Below, piece after piece: positions 12,331 to 23,739 of a stretch of DNA of 64,000 nucleotides. How positions within the stretch are numbered: the first letter of the stretch is position 1; each line of letters starts with the position of its first letter. A program made the position numbers and the translations under genes. The notes beneath the pieces were generated by a model. The model had not been told where the DNA came from, did not search any database, and worked only from the letters and a program-made list of their open reading frames with translations. This stretch comes from Epiperipatus broadwayi (lineage: Eukaryota > Onychophora > Udeonychophora > Euonychophora > Peripatidae), in NCBI GenBank assembly GCA_028023455.1, contig JAQFVV010006310.1:1366001-1430000 (forward strand), read 5' to 3'.

Positions 12331-13284
12331 TCCATAACCCCTCAGAACCATGAGGTTGTCGATCGTCCAGTAGAGGTCATGCCCACCATAAAAGAAACAG
12401 GTATTGAATCAGAACTGAAAAACTTGCGCTATTGGCAGGACTTGGAGCACCAATATAAATCAATTATCAAACGGATCCAAGAAACAAAGATTCAATCTGA
12501 GAACAAAGCTAAATGGCATGGCCAATATAGATTGAAAGATGGAATACTGCAAATAAGAACTAAATGCAAAGAGGATCCATGGAGGATATTAGTACCTTGT
12601 CGATTAAAAACCCGAATAATATCTGAAGTGCATGAAACTATAGGGCATTATGGACCTCAGAAGACAGAAGCTGTGAGACATCAATTCTACTGGCCTGGCA
12701 TGTATGCACAGATCCTAACTACTTTAAGGAAATGCATCACTTGTGCCCAATGCAAACCTCCAAATCGATCCTATGCCGGTAAAATGCAACCTATCTTAGC
12801 TACCGGTCCTAATAAATTATTAGCCATCGACCACTATGGTCCCTTACCAATGTTCAGAAAATTCCAATACCTGTTGGTGACTTATGACATATTTTCCAAG
12901 TATGTCCAGGCTTATCTGGTACAGGCAGCCAACTCTAAAGGCGTGATCCGAGCACTCCAAAACCGACAGTTTCCTGAAGTCGGAAAACCTGAGGTGATAT
13001 TATCTGACCATGGGTCAGCCTTTACTTCCAAAGAATGGAAACAGTGGATAACAAAGCAGGGCATCAGTCACCAACTTACATCTATCCATAATCCACAAAC
13101 CAACCCATGCGAACGGGTCATGCGTGAGATTAACAGACTGTTTCGCTCTTGTCTTGCAACCAACCATAGGAGATGGGTAAATAATACTGAGGGGAACATC
13201 AAGTGTATTAACAACACTGTTAATGAATCAACAGGATTTGTCCCGCAGTCTTCATTATGGGAAGCCTTGCTCACAACTATTTAA
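12214..13284 (+). pseudogene. integrase core of the Ty3 pol relic
   Basis: A continuous 356-codon frame. The N-terminal zinc-binding HHCC motif appears as HETIGHYG then CITCAQC (about 12,630-12,753). The catalytic triad is visible as LLAIDHYGPL (Asp), VILSDHGSAF (Asp) and NPCERVMREI (Glu), with spacing normal for retroviral-type integrases. The frame is lost near 13,250, where another frame continues as KPCSQLFKAPLPKNESRIK. In an intact element this protein joins cDNA to host DNA. Confidence 0.9.
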
Positions 13285-13590
13285 AGCCCCTTTACCTAAG
13301 AATGAATCTCGAATCAAGCCAAGACCGAAGGGATGCCCAGGTATGCTTGGCTCATATGGCCAAACAACGTATACGGAGGGGGCACCCACACTACCATAGC
13401 TTCCAAGGAGATAAGGTATGGGTCCGGACTCCAAGAACTAGCAGTACTACCAAAAGGGAATTTCGAAAATTTTTCCCCTTATACCAGGGACCATTTCAGA
13501 TCAAAAGAAAGTATGGGGGAAATGCTTTCCTTCTACAAGGAGAAAAGGGTATTAAGGGACATTCAACGCAAGACACTTAAAGCCATTTGA
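13285..13590 (+). pseudogene. integrase C-terminal domain of the Ty3 pol relic
   Basis: After the frame break, GDKVWVRTPRTSS, KFFPLYQGPFQIKRKYG and FLLQGEKGIKG (about 13,410-13,560) form the SH3-like C-terminal domain with the usual GDKV and GPF patterns. A last indel puts the final NARHLKPF in another frame, ending at TGA 13,588-13,590. No chromodomain and no envelope-like frame follow. Confidence 0.8.
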
Positions 13591-13598
13591 ACCCCCTG

Positions 13599-16500
13599 AT
13601 CGTGGATAATATTAAAAGTAAGATAATAAATCACAGATGGATAGCTAAGGAATTCGAACCACACTCTTGAAGAAAGATATGAATATAGTTTACTGTAATA
13701 GTTTGGCACTCAGTGGTAGATAGGTCAAAATTTTTTTTTTAGCATATATCAGCAAAGAAAAAAAAGGGGCTCACATTAGTTTGATAATTTTTTTTGTATA
13801 AATAAATCACGTACTCCTTTCAAACCAGGTTGTTCTTTTGTCACCGGAACAGCAAGTAAGATATTTTTTTTTACATTTTTTTTATCAATTGTAAGTCCGG
13901 GAAAATGAAGCGGAATCTGAGATTCAGATTGCGCTTCACAGCCCACTTCAAATCTTCCGCTACCAACCTAAATTCAAACCCTATTCTTGCGTATATATTC
14001 CACTCACTAACACATTTTTTTTATCCTTTTGTTTGAGTATTATTAACTAACATATTTATTAACGAAGATATATGCCTAAATATCTGAATTTAAACACACA
14101 AAATAAAAATAATAAATATAGTATTTAAAGAGGGAATACATATACACAATAGGGAACGGAAGATTAATTATAACAAGCTATAATATCAATATATTATATT
14201 TTCTGCATTTTGTTATTCTATAAAAGATATAATAAGTATTTATTAATTGCAGCTCAGATATCTATAGATATTGTAGAGACAAACGTGCTGAGCAAATATT
14301 TATTGGAAAAGTTCGTTATATGTAATTTTATAAAATTGTGTTTTTAAATTATTTTTGCCATTAAACTCCACTTTTCTTTTAAATCCAATATGGAAGATGC
14401 GATTGTAATTAGTCAAAATTAATTAAAGGTGAGAAGCGTAATCTTGTATAATATTCTAACATAACTTTAATTAAAAGTTTCTCTAAAATCAAAAGTAGAA
14501 ACTAAACTTAATTGATTTACTTTTGTTACAAACATTTTTTTTATCAATTTAATTTCGAATTGAAAATTTATCTCGCAATGGCATCTTCCGGCACAATGGG
14601 TAAATCGTATGTACAAATTCTTTTAAAGATTAATTGAATTAGATAACAATTAGCAATGACCAATCAGAAAGGGATTCCAAAAATACCAAAGCATGGAATA
14701 ATTACGAATTAATTGGGAGAGTAACTAGGACAGTCAAGGAGAGCAGTCACCAAGAGAATTTTGCGTTCGTTAATTTCAATGTGTGCTGAGTAAATCTAAG
14801 TCACCTTTCTCGCCATTCGAGATGGCCTTCCCTGGAATCTGTACCCATGGATCCTGATACTCATAGACTATAATTATATGCATATTTGTTAAATAACAAA
14901 CTTATTGCCTGCCTGAATAACTATGCTTGACAAACTAGATCTAGTCTCCGAGGGAATTGAAATCATCAAAAGAACCACGTTTTACAGAGGTAATCATTTC
15001 AAATGCTGCTAGACCTTTAAAGTTACCATGAATCATTTTAACTCTCACCTATCTATTTCTTTAAATCTTTTGTAAAGCTTTCATTTGTAAAATTTAATAT
15101 TAGTTATGAATCAATTTGTAAAATTCTTACCTTTTTGTTAATTGTACCTTGTTCTCTCTATATATAACTTAGCTGTAATCTCTCCTACATTAAACCTCTC
15201 CTGAATAATTATTAGTTCTTAATTTCACGTCTATGCGACAATACTTTATTTTCATTGTTATATTTTATACTTTCAGATACTAAATTATGTCGATAATTTC
15301 CCCCCCAGAATCGCAAATGCTTACGCTATCTCTTTTAATAAAAGAAAACCCTCCTTACTTTTCAGAGGGTAATTAATCTAGTATTTTTTAAAAACAAATT
15401 TGTTATTCTTAGTATAGCGGGTGCCTGCCAGTCTGGGGAAATAAAATCAGAATTTGATAATTATTGTACAGTGTTATTTTCAAAAACTAAGTAAAAATCT
15501 ATTTTCTTAGAAATGTGTTTTTTTTTGGTTAATTAAATAATAGCGCTAACTTCTAAAATCTGCGAATAGATTTATATGCATTAAATTAATATTACTTTCT
15601 TGAAATCAATAGCCACCACCGACTTTATATATATTTAATAATATGAAAAGTATTTATTTATTAAAGCATTCAAAACCAAAGATTTATATTATTTATCCGT
15701 TGTGGAAAGGTTATGTGTAGTTTAAAGTAATACATAAGGGGGGGGGATCCTTTAGTTCTATGAGCTATATTTTATTAGCATTAAATGTAATTCTTCCATA
15801 TCCACGCAGTAATCAAATTATACCGGTACGCTGGGTTTTTATTAATAAAGATAGGCGATAATTCTTTATTCCTTAGTTAAATATATCTATTTATATTAAT
15901 GCAAGCGTTACGTGTATACCGGCCTTTCGTTATATATATACCTTTGTGCTTCGTTTATTTTTACTTCCAATACCAAGGATAAGGTTTGGCAAACCTCTTT
16001 GGATTTCTTCAGCGCGAGATTATTGCATAGGGTTCGCTCTGGCAAAAGTCCAGCCTATGGCAATTCAATAAGGTGCATTCTTCGTTGTTTATGACCCGAC
16101 CTGCCGACGTTTGCAGAGTCGCCTTCTTTAACTGTGAATTGAAACATCTTGGATCTTAGAATAGATCGCTCCATTGCCATCATACACGTACCGCTCTTCC
16201 ATATTTTGTTCTCGTTAAAAGCCTATTAATTCTCCTAAACCTTACTGTTATGATTATGCTAAATGGATTGCCATTTTTTTATGTTTCATTCACACTTTCA
16301 GATACGATACTTCTGCCATTATTATTATTTCCCAAATTAGCTTCCCACACATGTTCTTATATAGCAAATGCAAATATTAATTAAATATTGGTACGAGTGC
16401 TATTGTTTTATTAATGGTGGATTCAAAGAACTTTAGGTAACTGTAGTCTAGCGCTATTATTAAAAACCTTATGTATCCCATTCAATCGATAAATTATTGA

Positions 16501-17041
16501 CATATAAATAGCCGCATTAGAATAAAGCCATGAATTATTTGTTATTGATGATTAAATACGTTCATTTTATAGCATTGTAAGGGAGGTTAATGTCGTCCAA
16601 AGGAGATAAACACCCATTTAATTTACATTTTAACACCAATAACGTTTGCAATCATATATATTCCAAGTTGATTTAATAAATCTTCTATCTTCCTAAATGT
16701 CTAAGTCATTGTTTCATTTATTGAATAGAAATGGATTTGATGTCATATAAAAAAAGGTTCCACTTACTAGATGATCGAAAATCGCTAATCATAATATCCT
16801 GTACATGAATAAAGTTCAAATAAGAGTCTTTTTGTGTCACGACTTTGTGACGCCGGTGGGGTAGAAATAAATTAGATCAGTATCATTGGAATTGTTGCTC
16901 ATAAGTTGGTAGATCTGGAAAATAGGCAAATAGGGCAGAGTTCATGAATGTTCCTGACTTATGTATCTTGCGCATGACTGGACTCGAGGTACTTTTGCCT
17001 AGATGCTAGATCTTGTTATATGAACAGATGAAACCGACCGG
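13599..17041 (+). repeat. left arm of the 6.95-kb palindrome
   Basis: Begins 9 bp after the stop codon of the Ty3 pol relic. The preceding bases are TG (13,597-13,598), and TG also precedes the mirrored end of the right arm apart from one inserted base. A G9 run at 15,738-15,746 corresponds to C12 in the right arm. The region 15,900-16,220 is noticeably richer in GC than the rest. Confidence 0.9.
15162..15196 (+). promoter_or_regulatory. LTR-like TATA box and ATTAAA signal in the palindrome arm
   Basis: CTCTCTATATATAACTTAGC followed within 30 bp by CATTAAACC resembles the TATA-box and polyadenylation layout of an LTR U3-R boundary. If so, an LTR-like unit could run from TG at 13,597 to CA at 15,239-15,240 (ATGCGACA). 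The match is suggestive only: no polypurine tract precedes 13,597 and no primer-binding site follows. The mirrored copy is in the right arm near 18,950-18,990. Confidence 0.3.
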
Positions 17042-17070
17042 TAGTTTTTTTTTTCCCCGGGTATGGCGCC
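17042..17070. other. 29-nt loop of the palindrome
   Basis: Unpaired centre between the arms, containing a T-run followed by CCCCGGGTATGGCGCC. Such a short spacer means the two arms could extrude as a cruciform or fold as a hairpin. Confidence 0.85.
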
Positions 17071-20000
17071 CCGGTCGGTTTCGTCTGTTCATATAACAAG
17101 ATCTAGCATCTAGGCAAAAGTATCTCGAGTCCAGTCATGCACAAGATACATAAGTCAGGAACATTCATAAACTCTGCCCTATTTTCCAGATCTACCAACT
17201 TATGAGCAACAATTCCAATGATACTGATCTAATTTATTTCTACCCCGCCGGTGTCACAAAGTCGTGACACAAAAAGACTTATTTGAACTTTATTCATGTA
17301 CAGGATATTATGATTAGCGATTTTCGATCATCTAGTAAATGGAACCTTTTTTTATGACATCAAATCCATTTCTATTCAATAAATGAAACCATGACTTAGA
17401 CATTTAGGAAGATTTATTAAATCAACTTGGAATATATATGATTGCAAACATTATTGGTGTTACAATGTAAATTAAATGGGTGTTTATCTCCTTTGGACGA
17501 CATTAACCTCCCTTACAATGCTATAAAATGAACGTATTTAATCATCAATAACAAATAATTCATGGCTTTATTCTAATGCGGCTATTTATATGTCAATAAT
17601 TTATCGATTGAATGGGATACATAAGGTTTTTAATAATAGCGCTAGACTACAGTTACCTAAAGTTCTTTGAATCCACCATTAATAAAACAATAGCACTCGT
17701 ACCAATACTTAAGTTTATTGAGTTGGATGATGAGGATAATTATATTTAATTAATATTTGCATTTGCTATATAAGAACATGTGTGGGAAGCTAATTTGGGA
17801 AATAATAATAATGGCAGAAGTATCGTATCTGAAAGTGTGAATGAAACATATAAAAAAATGGCAATCCATTTAGCATAATCATAACAGTACGGTTTAGGAT
17901 AATTAATAGGCTTTTAATGAGAAGAAAATATGGGAGAGCGGTACGTGTATGATGGCAATGGAGCGATCCATTCTAAGATCCAAGAAGATGCTTCAATTCA
18001 CAGTTAAAGAAGGCGACTCTCTGCAAACGTCGGCAGGGTCGGGTCATAAACAACGAAGAATGCGCCTTATTGAATTGCCATAGGCTGGACTTTTGCCAGA
18101 GCGAACCCTATGCAATAATCTCGCGCTGAAGAAATCCAAAGAGGTTTGCCAAACCTTGTCCTTGGTATTGGAAGTAAAAATGAACGAAGCACAAAGGTAT
18201 ATATATAACGAAAGGCCGGTATACACGTAACGCTTGCATTAATATAAATAGATATATTTAACTAAGGAATAAAGAATTATCGCCTATCTTTATTAATAAA
18301 AACCCAGCGTACCGGTATGATTTGATTACTGCGTGGATATGGAAGAATTACATTTAATGCTAATATAATATAGCTCATAGAACTAAAGGATCCCCCCCCC
18401 CCCTTATGTATTACTTTAAACTACACATAAACTTTCCACAACGGATAAATAATATAAATCTTTGGTTTTGAATGCTTTAATAAATAAATACTTTTCATAT
18501 TATTAAATATATATAAAGTCGGTGGTGGCTATTGATTTCAAGAAAGTAATATTAATTTAATGCATATAAATCTATTCGCAGATTTTAGAAGTTAGCGCTA
18601 TTATTTAATTAACCAAAAAAAACACATTTCTAAGAAAATAGATTTTTACTTAGTTTTTGAAAATAACACTGTACAATAATTATCAAATTCTGATTTTATT
18701 TCCCCAGACTGGCAGGCACCCGCTATACTAAGAATAACAAATTTGTTTTTAAAAAATACTAGATTAATTACCCTCTGAAAAGTAAGGAGGGTTTTCTTTT
18801 ATTAAAAGAGATAGCGTAAGCATTTGCGATTCTGGGGGGGAAATTATCGACATATAATTTAGTATCTGAAAGTATAAAATATAATAATGAAAATAAAGTA
18901 TTGCCGCATAGACGTGAAATTAAGAACTAATAATTATTCAGGAGAGGTTTAATGTAGGAGAGATTACAGCCAAGTTATATATAGAGAGAACAAGGTACAA
19001 TTAACAAAAAGGTAAGAATTTTACAAACTGATTCATAACTAATATTAAATTTTACAAATGAAAGCTTTACAAAAGATTTAAAGAAATAGATAGGTGAGAG
19101 TTAAAATGATTCACGGTAACTTTAAAGGTCTAGCAGCATTTGAAATGATTACCTCTGTAAAACGTGGTGGTTCTTTTGATGATTTCAATTCCCTCGGAGA
19201 CTAGATCTAGTTTGTCAAGCATAGTTATTCAGGCAGGCAATAAGTTTGTTATTTAACAAATATGCATATAATTATAGTCTATGAGTATCAGGATCCATGG
19301 GCACAGATTCCAGGGAAGGCCATCTCGAATGGCGAGAAAGGTGACTTAGATTTACTCAGTACACATTGAAATTAACGAACGCAAAATTCTCTTGGTGACT
19401 GCTCTCCTTGACTGTCCTAGTTACTCTCCCAATTAATTCGTAATTATTCCATGCCTTGGTATTTTTGGAATCCCTTTCTGATTGGTCATTGCTAATTGTT
19501 ATCTAATTCAATTAATCTTTAAAAGAATTTGTACATACGATTTACCCATTGTGCCGGAAGATGCCATTGCGAGATAAATTTTCAATTCGAAATTAAATTG
19601 ATAAAAAAAAATGTTTGTAACAAAAGTAAATCAATTAAGTTTAGTTTCTACTTTTGATTTTAGAGAAACTTTTAATTAAAGTTATGTTAGAATATTATAC
19701 AAGATTATGCTTCTCACCTTTAATTAATTTTGACTAATTACAATCGCATCTTCCATATTGGATTTAAAAGAAAAGTGGAGTTTAATGGCAAAAATAATTT
19801 AAAAACACAATTTTATAAAATTACATATAATGAACTTTTCCAATAAATATTTGCTCAGCACGTTTGTCTCTACAATATCTATAGATATCTGAGCTGCAAT
19901 TAATAAATACTTATTATATCTTTTATAGAATAACAAAATGCAGAAAATATAATATATTGATATTATAGCTTGTTATAATTAATCTTCCGTTCCCTATTGT

Positions 20001-20547
20001 GTATATGTATTCCCTCTTTAAATACTATATTTATTATTTTTATTTTGTGTTTAAATTCAGATATTTAGGCATATATCTTCGTTAATAAATATGTTCGTTA
20101 ATAATACTCAAACAAAAGGATAAAAAAATGTGTTAGTGAGTGGAATATATACGCAAGAATAGGGTTTGAATTTAGGTTGGTAGCGGAAGATTTGAAGTGG
20201 GCTGTGAAGCGCAATCTGAATCTCAGATTCCGCTTCATTTTCCCGGACTTACAATTGATAAAAAAAATGTAAAAAAAAATATCTTACTTGCTGTTCCGGT
20301 GACAAAAGAACAACCTGGTTTGAAAGGAGTACGTGATTTATTTATACAAAAAAATTTATCAAACTAATGTGAGCCCCTTTTTTTTCTTTGCTGATATATG
20401 CTAAAAAAATTTTTTTGATCTATCTACCACTGAGTGCCAAACTATTACAGTAAACTATATTCATATCTTTCTTCAAGAGTGTGGTTCGAATTCCTTAGCT
20501 ATCCGTCTGTGATTTATTGTTATCTTACTTTTAATATTTTCCACGAT
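17071..20547 (-). repeat. right arm of the 6.95-kb palindrome
   Basis: Inverted copy of 13,599-17,041. It differs by scattered substitutions, small indels, a 36-bp insertion at about 17,709-17,744 and a longer C-run (18,392-18,403). Homology ends at CCACGAT; the outside sequence from 20,548 carries no inverted copy of the Ty3 pol that flanks the left arm. Confidence 0.9.
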
Positions 20548-23500
20548 GCAATTTATATATTATAAGCAGCATATGAACAATATTTTTATTGTCTTGCTAC
20601 TATTAATTGCATTTATTTTTAATATCTTATTAATATTGGACAGCAAAAATTTAAAATGATTTAGTAAATAGATAATTGGATCAGTAAACATTTTAACATG
20701 CACTGGAGAAGGCAATCGCCAGGAGTTATCATCTTGACTACTTAATGCAATATTCACATATGTGCAGCAATTTTAAAATGTCACACTAAATAAATACAAA
20801 TGCATGTTGACATTTCATAAAACAAGTCCTCCATTCGAATATCATATACTGTAAGCTTGAAGTCATTACTAGATGCATATAAAATCCCTACCCCTAGATA
20901 TTTAAATCCTAGACCAATTTCGGGTTTTTGTTTTTATCAGCAAGACTTAGAATATCTCTTACATGCTTCCAAGAGCAGCAGTCAAATGGGGTTAATTGAT
21001 CTGAAAAGATTTAAATACTATGGATTTTATGAGCATCTGGTAATCATGATTACTCAAGTTTACACTAGATGGTACTAGAGTGAAAAACTGCTATGTTCTA
21101 CTGTTTAAACTGCATGATGTCAACCTCGTTATATTTTCACAAAAAGTAAAAAATTTCGTATTCCCATAGTACATTTCACTCCGTCTAGTATGCATATTAT
21201 GAAAACAAATAAAAGATACAAACAATTCTTTTTCAGTTTTTATATAAATTTTTCATAAAAAATTCAAAAGCATAAATCCCCCCCCCCCCCAATGTATCAT
21301 TCCCTAAATTACACAATTTTTAATATAGGATATACATCTCGGTGATGTTTCTTTTTATGCAGAAGAAAATTTCTTAGAATACTTTTCTTGTTCAAACTCT
21401 CAACAGTGGATTTTTTCTTTGCAGACAAGTTTTTTTTTGTTCAGAAATTGGGCATTCTTTGGTGGGGGGGAGGGGTCATTTCAAAAAGCTATGAACATAT
21501 TTTTAAATATATTTCTAATTCTAATATTAAAAAGTTAAAACTGCTGATTCATACTTATACAAGTTATTTATGCAATACAAAGCTTATAAAAAAATGCACA
21601 AATGTATTCTTCAAACTCGAAAAATTCAATTAAATGGTGTACACACAAGAACGGGGAAATATCTCTCATTTAGAAGCAGTAAAATAATTTTTTTCTTTTT
21701 TAACACTGATTAAAGTTTAAAATTTTCATTCTTCCAGAAGAAACAAATTTTACTGATTAAGTAAAAAGGGAAAACCTATTTCTTTTGTTTATTAACAGCA
21801 GAATAAACTATTAACTATAAAATAATTAACTGCAACCAAGTAATTTCTTAAACCTTAATATCATACCCCATATATATATATATGATCATTCAAAAATACA
21901 ATTTAATATGGTTTCTGAATCGAAATGCAATCTATTACTTTTGTTGACTGAATGTTGTATACTCTGTTGAGCAACTACCATTTATTTATTGGTTCTTTTA
22001 TAGCAATAATTTTTTTTTGTACAAATCAATTTTAAAAAAAAGATTCATCAATAATAAGCTGAATCCGCATAAGTTTATATGTAATACATAAAAATTGGGG
22101 CATCAATAAAAATGTACTCACACCAAACTTCTGAATATGCAATTAAATATTACTATAAAAAAGTATTGATATATTTGGGTGCATCTTACCACGGCTTTCC
22201 ATTTTTTAACAAGTTCATTTCCCAAATGTAAATAGACTCTCAAAAGTGTAAAAGCTGTCAAGGGAATTAAGACTTTGCTACTGACTCGAAAATAATACCC
22301 AGATTGGGGTATTTCAAATCACGTTGCCTTTTCTGAATGCTCAATCAAGAATCCCTATGCTAGGAAGTAGACTTATGAAGGCTTAACCAGGTTCATTTTT
22401 TAATGCAACAATAAGGTAGTATTGTTCCTCCCTGGGTATTAGCAAATTTGGAATCATTCAATAGTGGATATACTTGTTTACAATGTAAATCTTTTAAATT
22501 AGATGACTGACTAACTATGAATGACTGCCAGATATCATGCTAGAATTAGTGGAACCATTAGATTTACCATCTGGTTGGAATTTCTAATTCCTTTGTTTAT
22601 TAATTATACTCTAAACAAAAAAAGAGAAGTAAATCAATATGCTACATACTAAAAAATATACGTTCATTCATTTTATTATATTTACATACTTATACACGTC
22701 ATTTCATATTTAAATTTAATATTCCTTATATTTATTAATCCCCATGTCTACAAGTGCAATTTCTTTTAAACATTTGAAATTTCTGTCTTTTTATCAATTT
22801 AACATTAAATGTATTTGTTAGGCATTTTATAATATACTTTCATTTGTAAACTAAAAAAAAAACATCTCGTTATAAAAATTATACAGAAGTGACAAATTTG
22901 GAGACAAATATTTGCTTTGCATATCTTCATGGTTTTGATCAAGATGGTCAAAAGCCATTTTTTCCTTCTCTCATAAGGCCTACCTACCAGTTAGGAAGGT
23001 TGCATTTTTTAATTTCATAAATGGTGTATTACAAAGCTCTGTTCTTTCTATAACTTTTTACTTTGAAGTAAAAAATATTCTTTCTGCTAAATGTAATTCA
23101 ATTTATAATCTTATCAATAACTTTATATTTGCAATTTTTTTAAATACCTGATATTTTTGTTCAGCGAAAAATCACTTATTGCTTCATCCTATTAATTTCC
23201 CAAAATGTATTATCAATGAATAATAAAAAAAATCATCTCTTTCAAAAAACAACTCAATTTTAGATATTTTTTTAAATTTTAATTCTTTAAACATTATCTC
23301 CAGTATATGCATTTACTGAATATTACATTTTTTAATAGATTTCCCTTGACATAATTACACCTCCCCTATTGCTAAGTAGCATGTGAAAAACATGGATTTA
23401 GAGACAAAAATCACACACATATATATTACTGACTTATAAAAAGTAATTATATTTATATATTCAAATTATCTAAAAGTATTTTTAATTTTATTAATTATGC

Positions 23501-23739
23501 TTACAGCAGTAAATAATTACAATTAACTTCTTTAGAAAATAGTTTTAATAGTATGGTTCACAAAGTATGAATATATATATATTTAATTCAGATTTTGATT
23601 AAAATTTGCTGATCACTTATTTTATCTTTATTCTTTAGAACATATTTAGTAATTTACAGTGTCGATTGAAAAAATAAAACAAGCAACTGCTTTTATTTCT
23701 GTAGTAACTTTTTCTAACTTAGGATTATCAATTTTTATT
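20548..23739. other. AT-rich intergenic DNA with two unassigned short frames
   Basis: No recognised gene. A 65-codon minus frame (20,757-20,560, with NSWRLPSPVHVKMF) and a 73-codon plus frame (20,857-21,078) look less low-complexity than their surroundings, but I cannot assign them. A C13 run sits at 21,278-21,290. DNA at 22,170-22,600 has more mixed composition and may be an old repeat. Confidence 0.4.

Larger units (their letters stand above)
10975..13590 (+). pseudogene. Ty3-type LTR retrotransposon pol relic (RT, RNase H, integrase)
   Basis: A 5'-truncated pol on the plus strand. It starts inside the spacer before RT (VFSNTPGKIRGY, about 11,032-11,065), goes through RT (SPYNNPLVVVKKKNGSLRL, LDLTANYW, VPFGL, YVDD) and RNase H, then a full integrase, and ends with the integrase C-terminal domain and a TGA at 13,588-13,590. 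Gag and protease are absent. Frames break near 11,150, 11,540, 11,965, 12,062 and 13,250, mostly by apparent single-base indels, so the element is dead although its residues are well preserved. GC content is clearly higher than in the flanks, a sign of more recent arrival than the LINE relics. No 5' LTR is present. The 3' side runs straight into the palindrome at 13,599. Confidence 0.92.
13599..20547. repeat. 6.95-kb near-perfect palindrome (long hairpin)
   Basis: Everything from ATCGTGGA at 13,599 to GAAACCGACCGG at 17,041 reappears as its reverse complement from CCGGTCGGTTTC at 17,071 to CCACGAT at 20,547. The arms are 3443 and 3477 bp, the loop 29 nt. In the inner 240 bp I count six substitutions and two small indels between the arms, roughly 3 percent divergence. 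The right arm has an extra segment of about 36 bp at about 17,709-17,744, which accounts for the length difference. No long reading frame is conserved; a 60-codon frame (15,912-16,094 and its mirror 18,044-18,226) survives in both arms but resembles nothing known. Transcription through it would give a very long RNA hairpin. It may be a foldback-type element, an inverted duplication of retroelement 3' DNA, or a large-TIR transposon that lost its core. Confidence 0.92.

Noticed and set aside
15912-16094. 60-codon frame in the left palindrome arm, mirrored at 18,044-18,226
   Set aside because: Its preservation in both arms is expected from arm identity alone; it matches no family I know and has no sign of separate coding constraint.
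20857-21078. 73-codon plus frame downstream of the palindrome
   Set aside because: No family, splice sites or repeats support it as a gene; kept only as a note in the intergenic entry.
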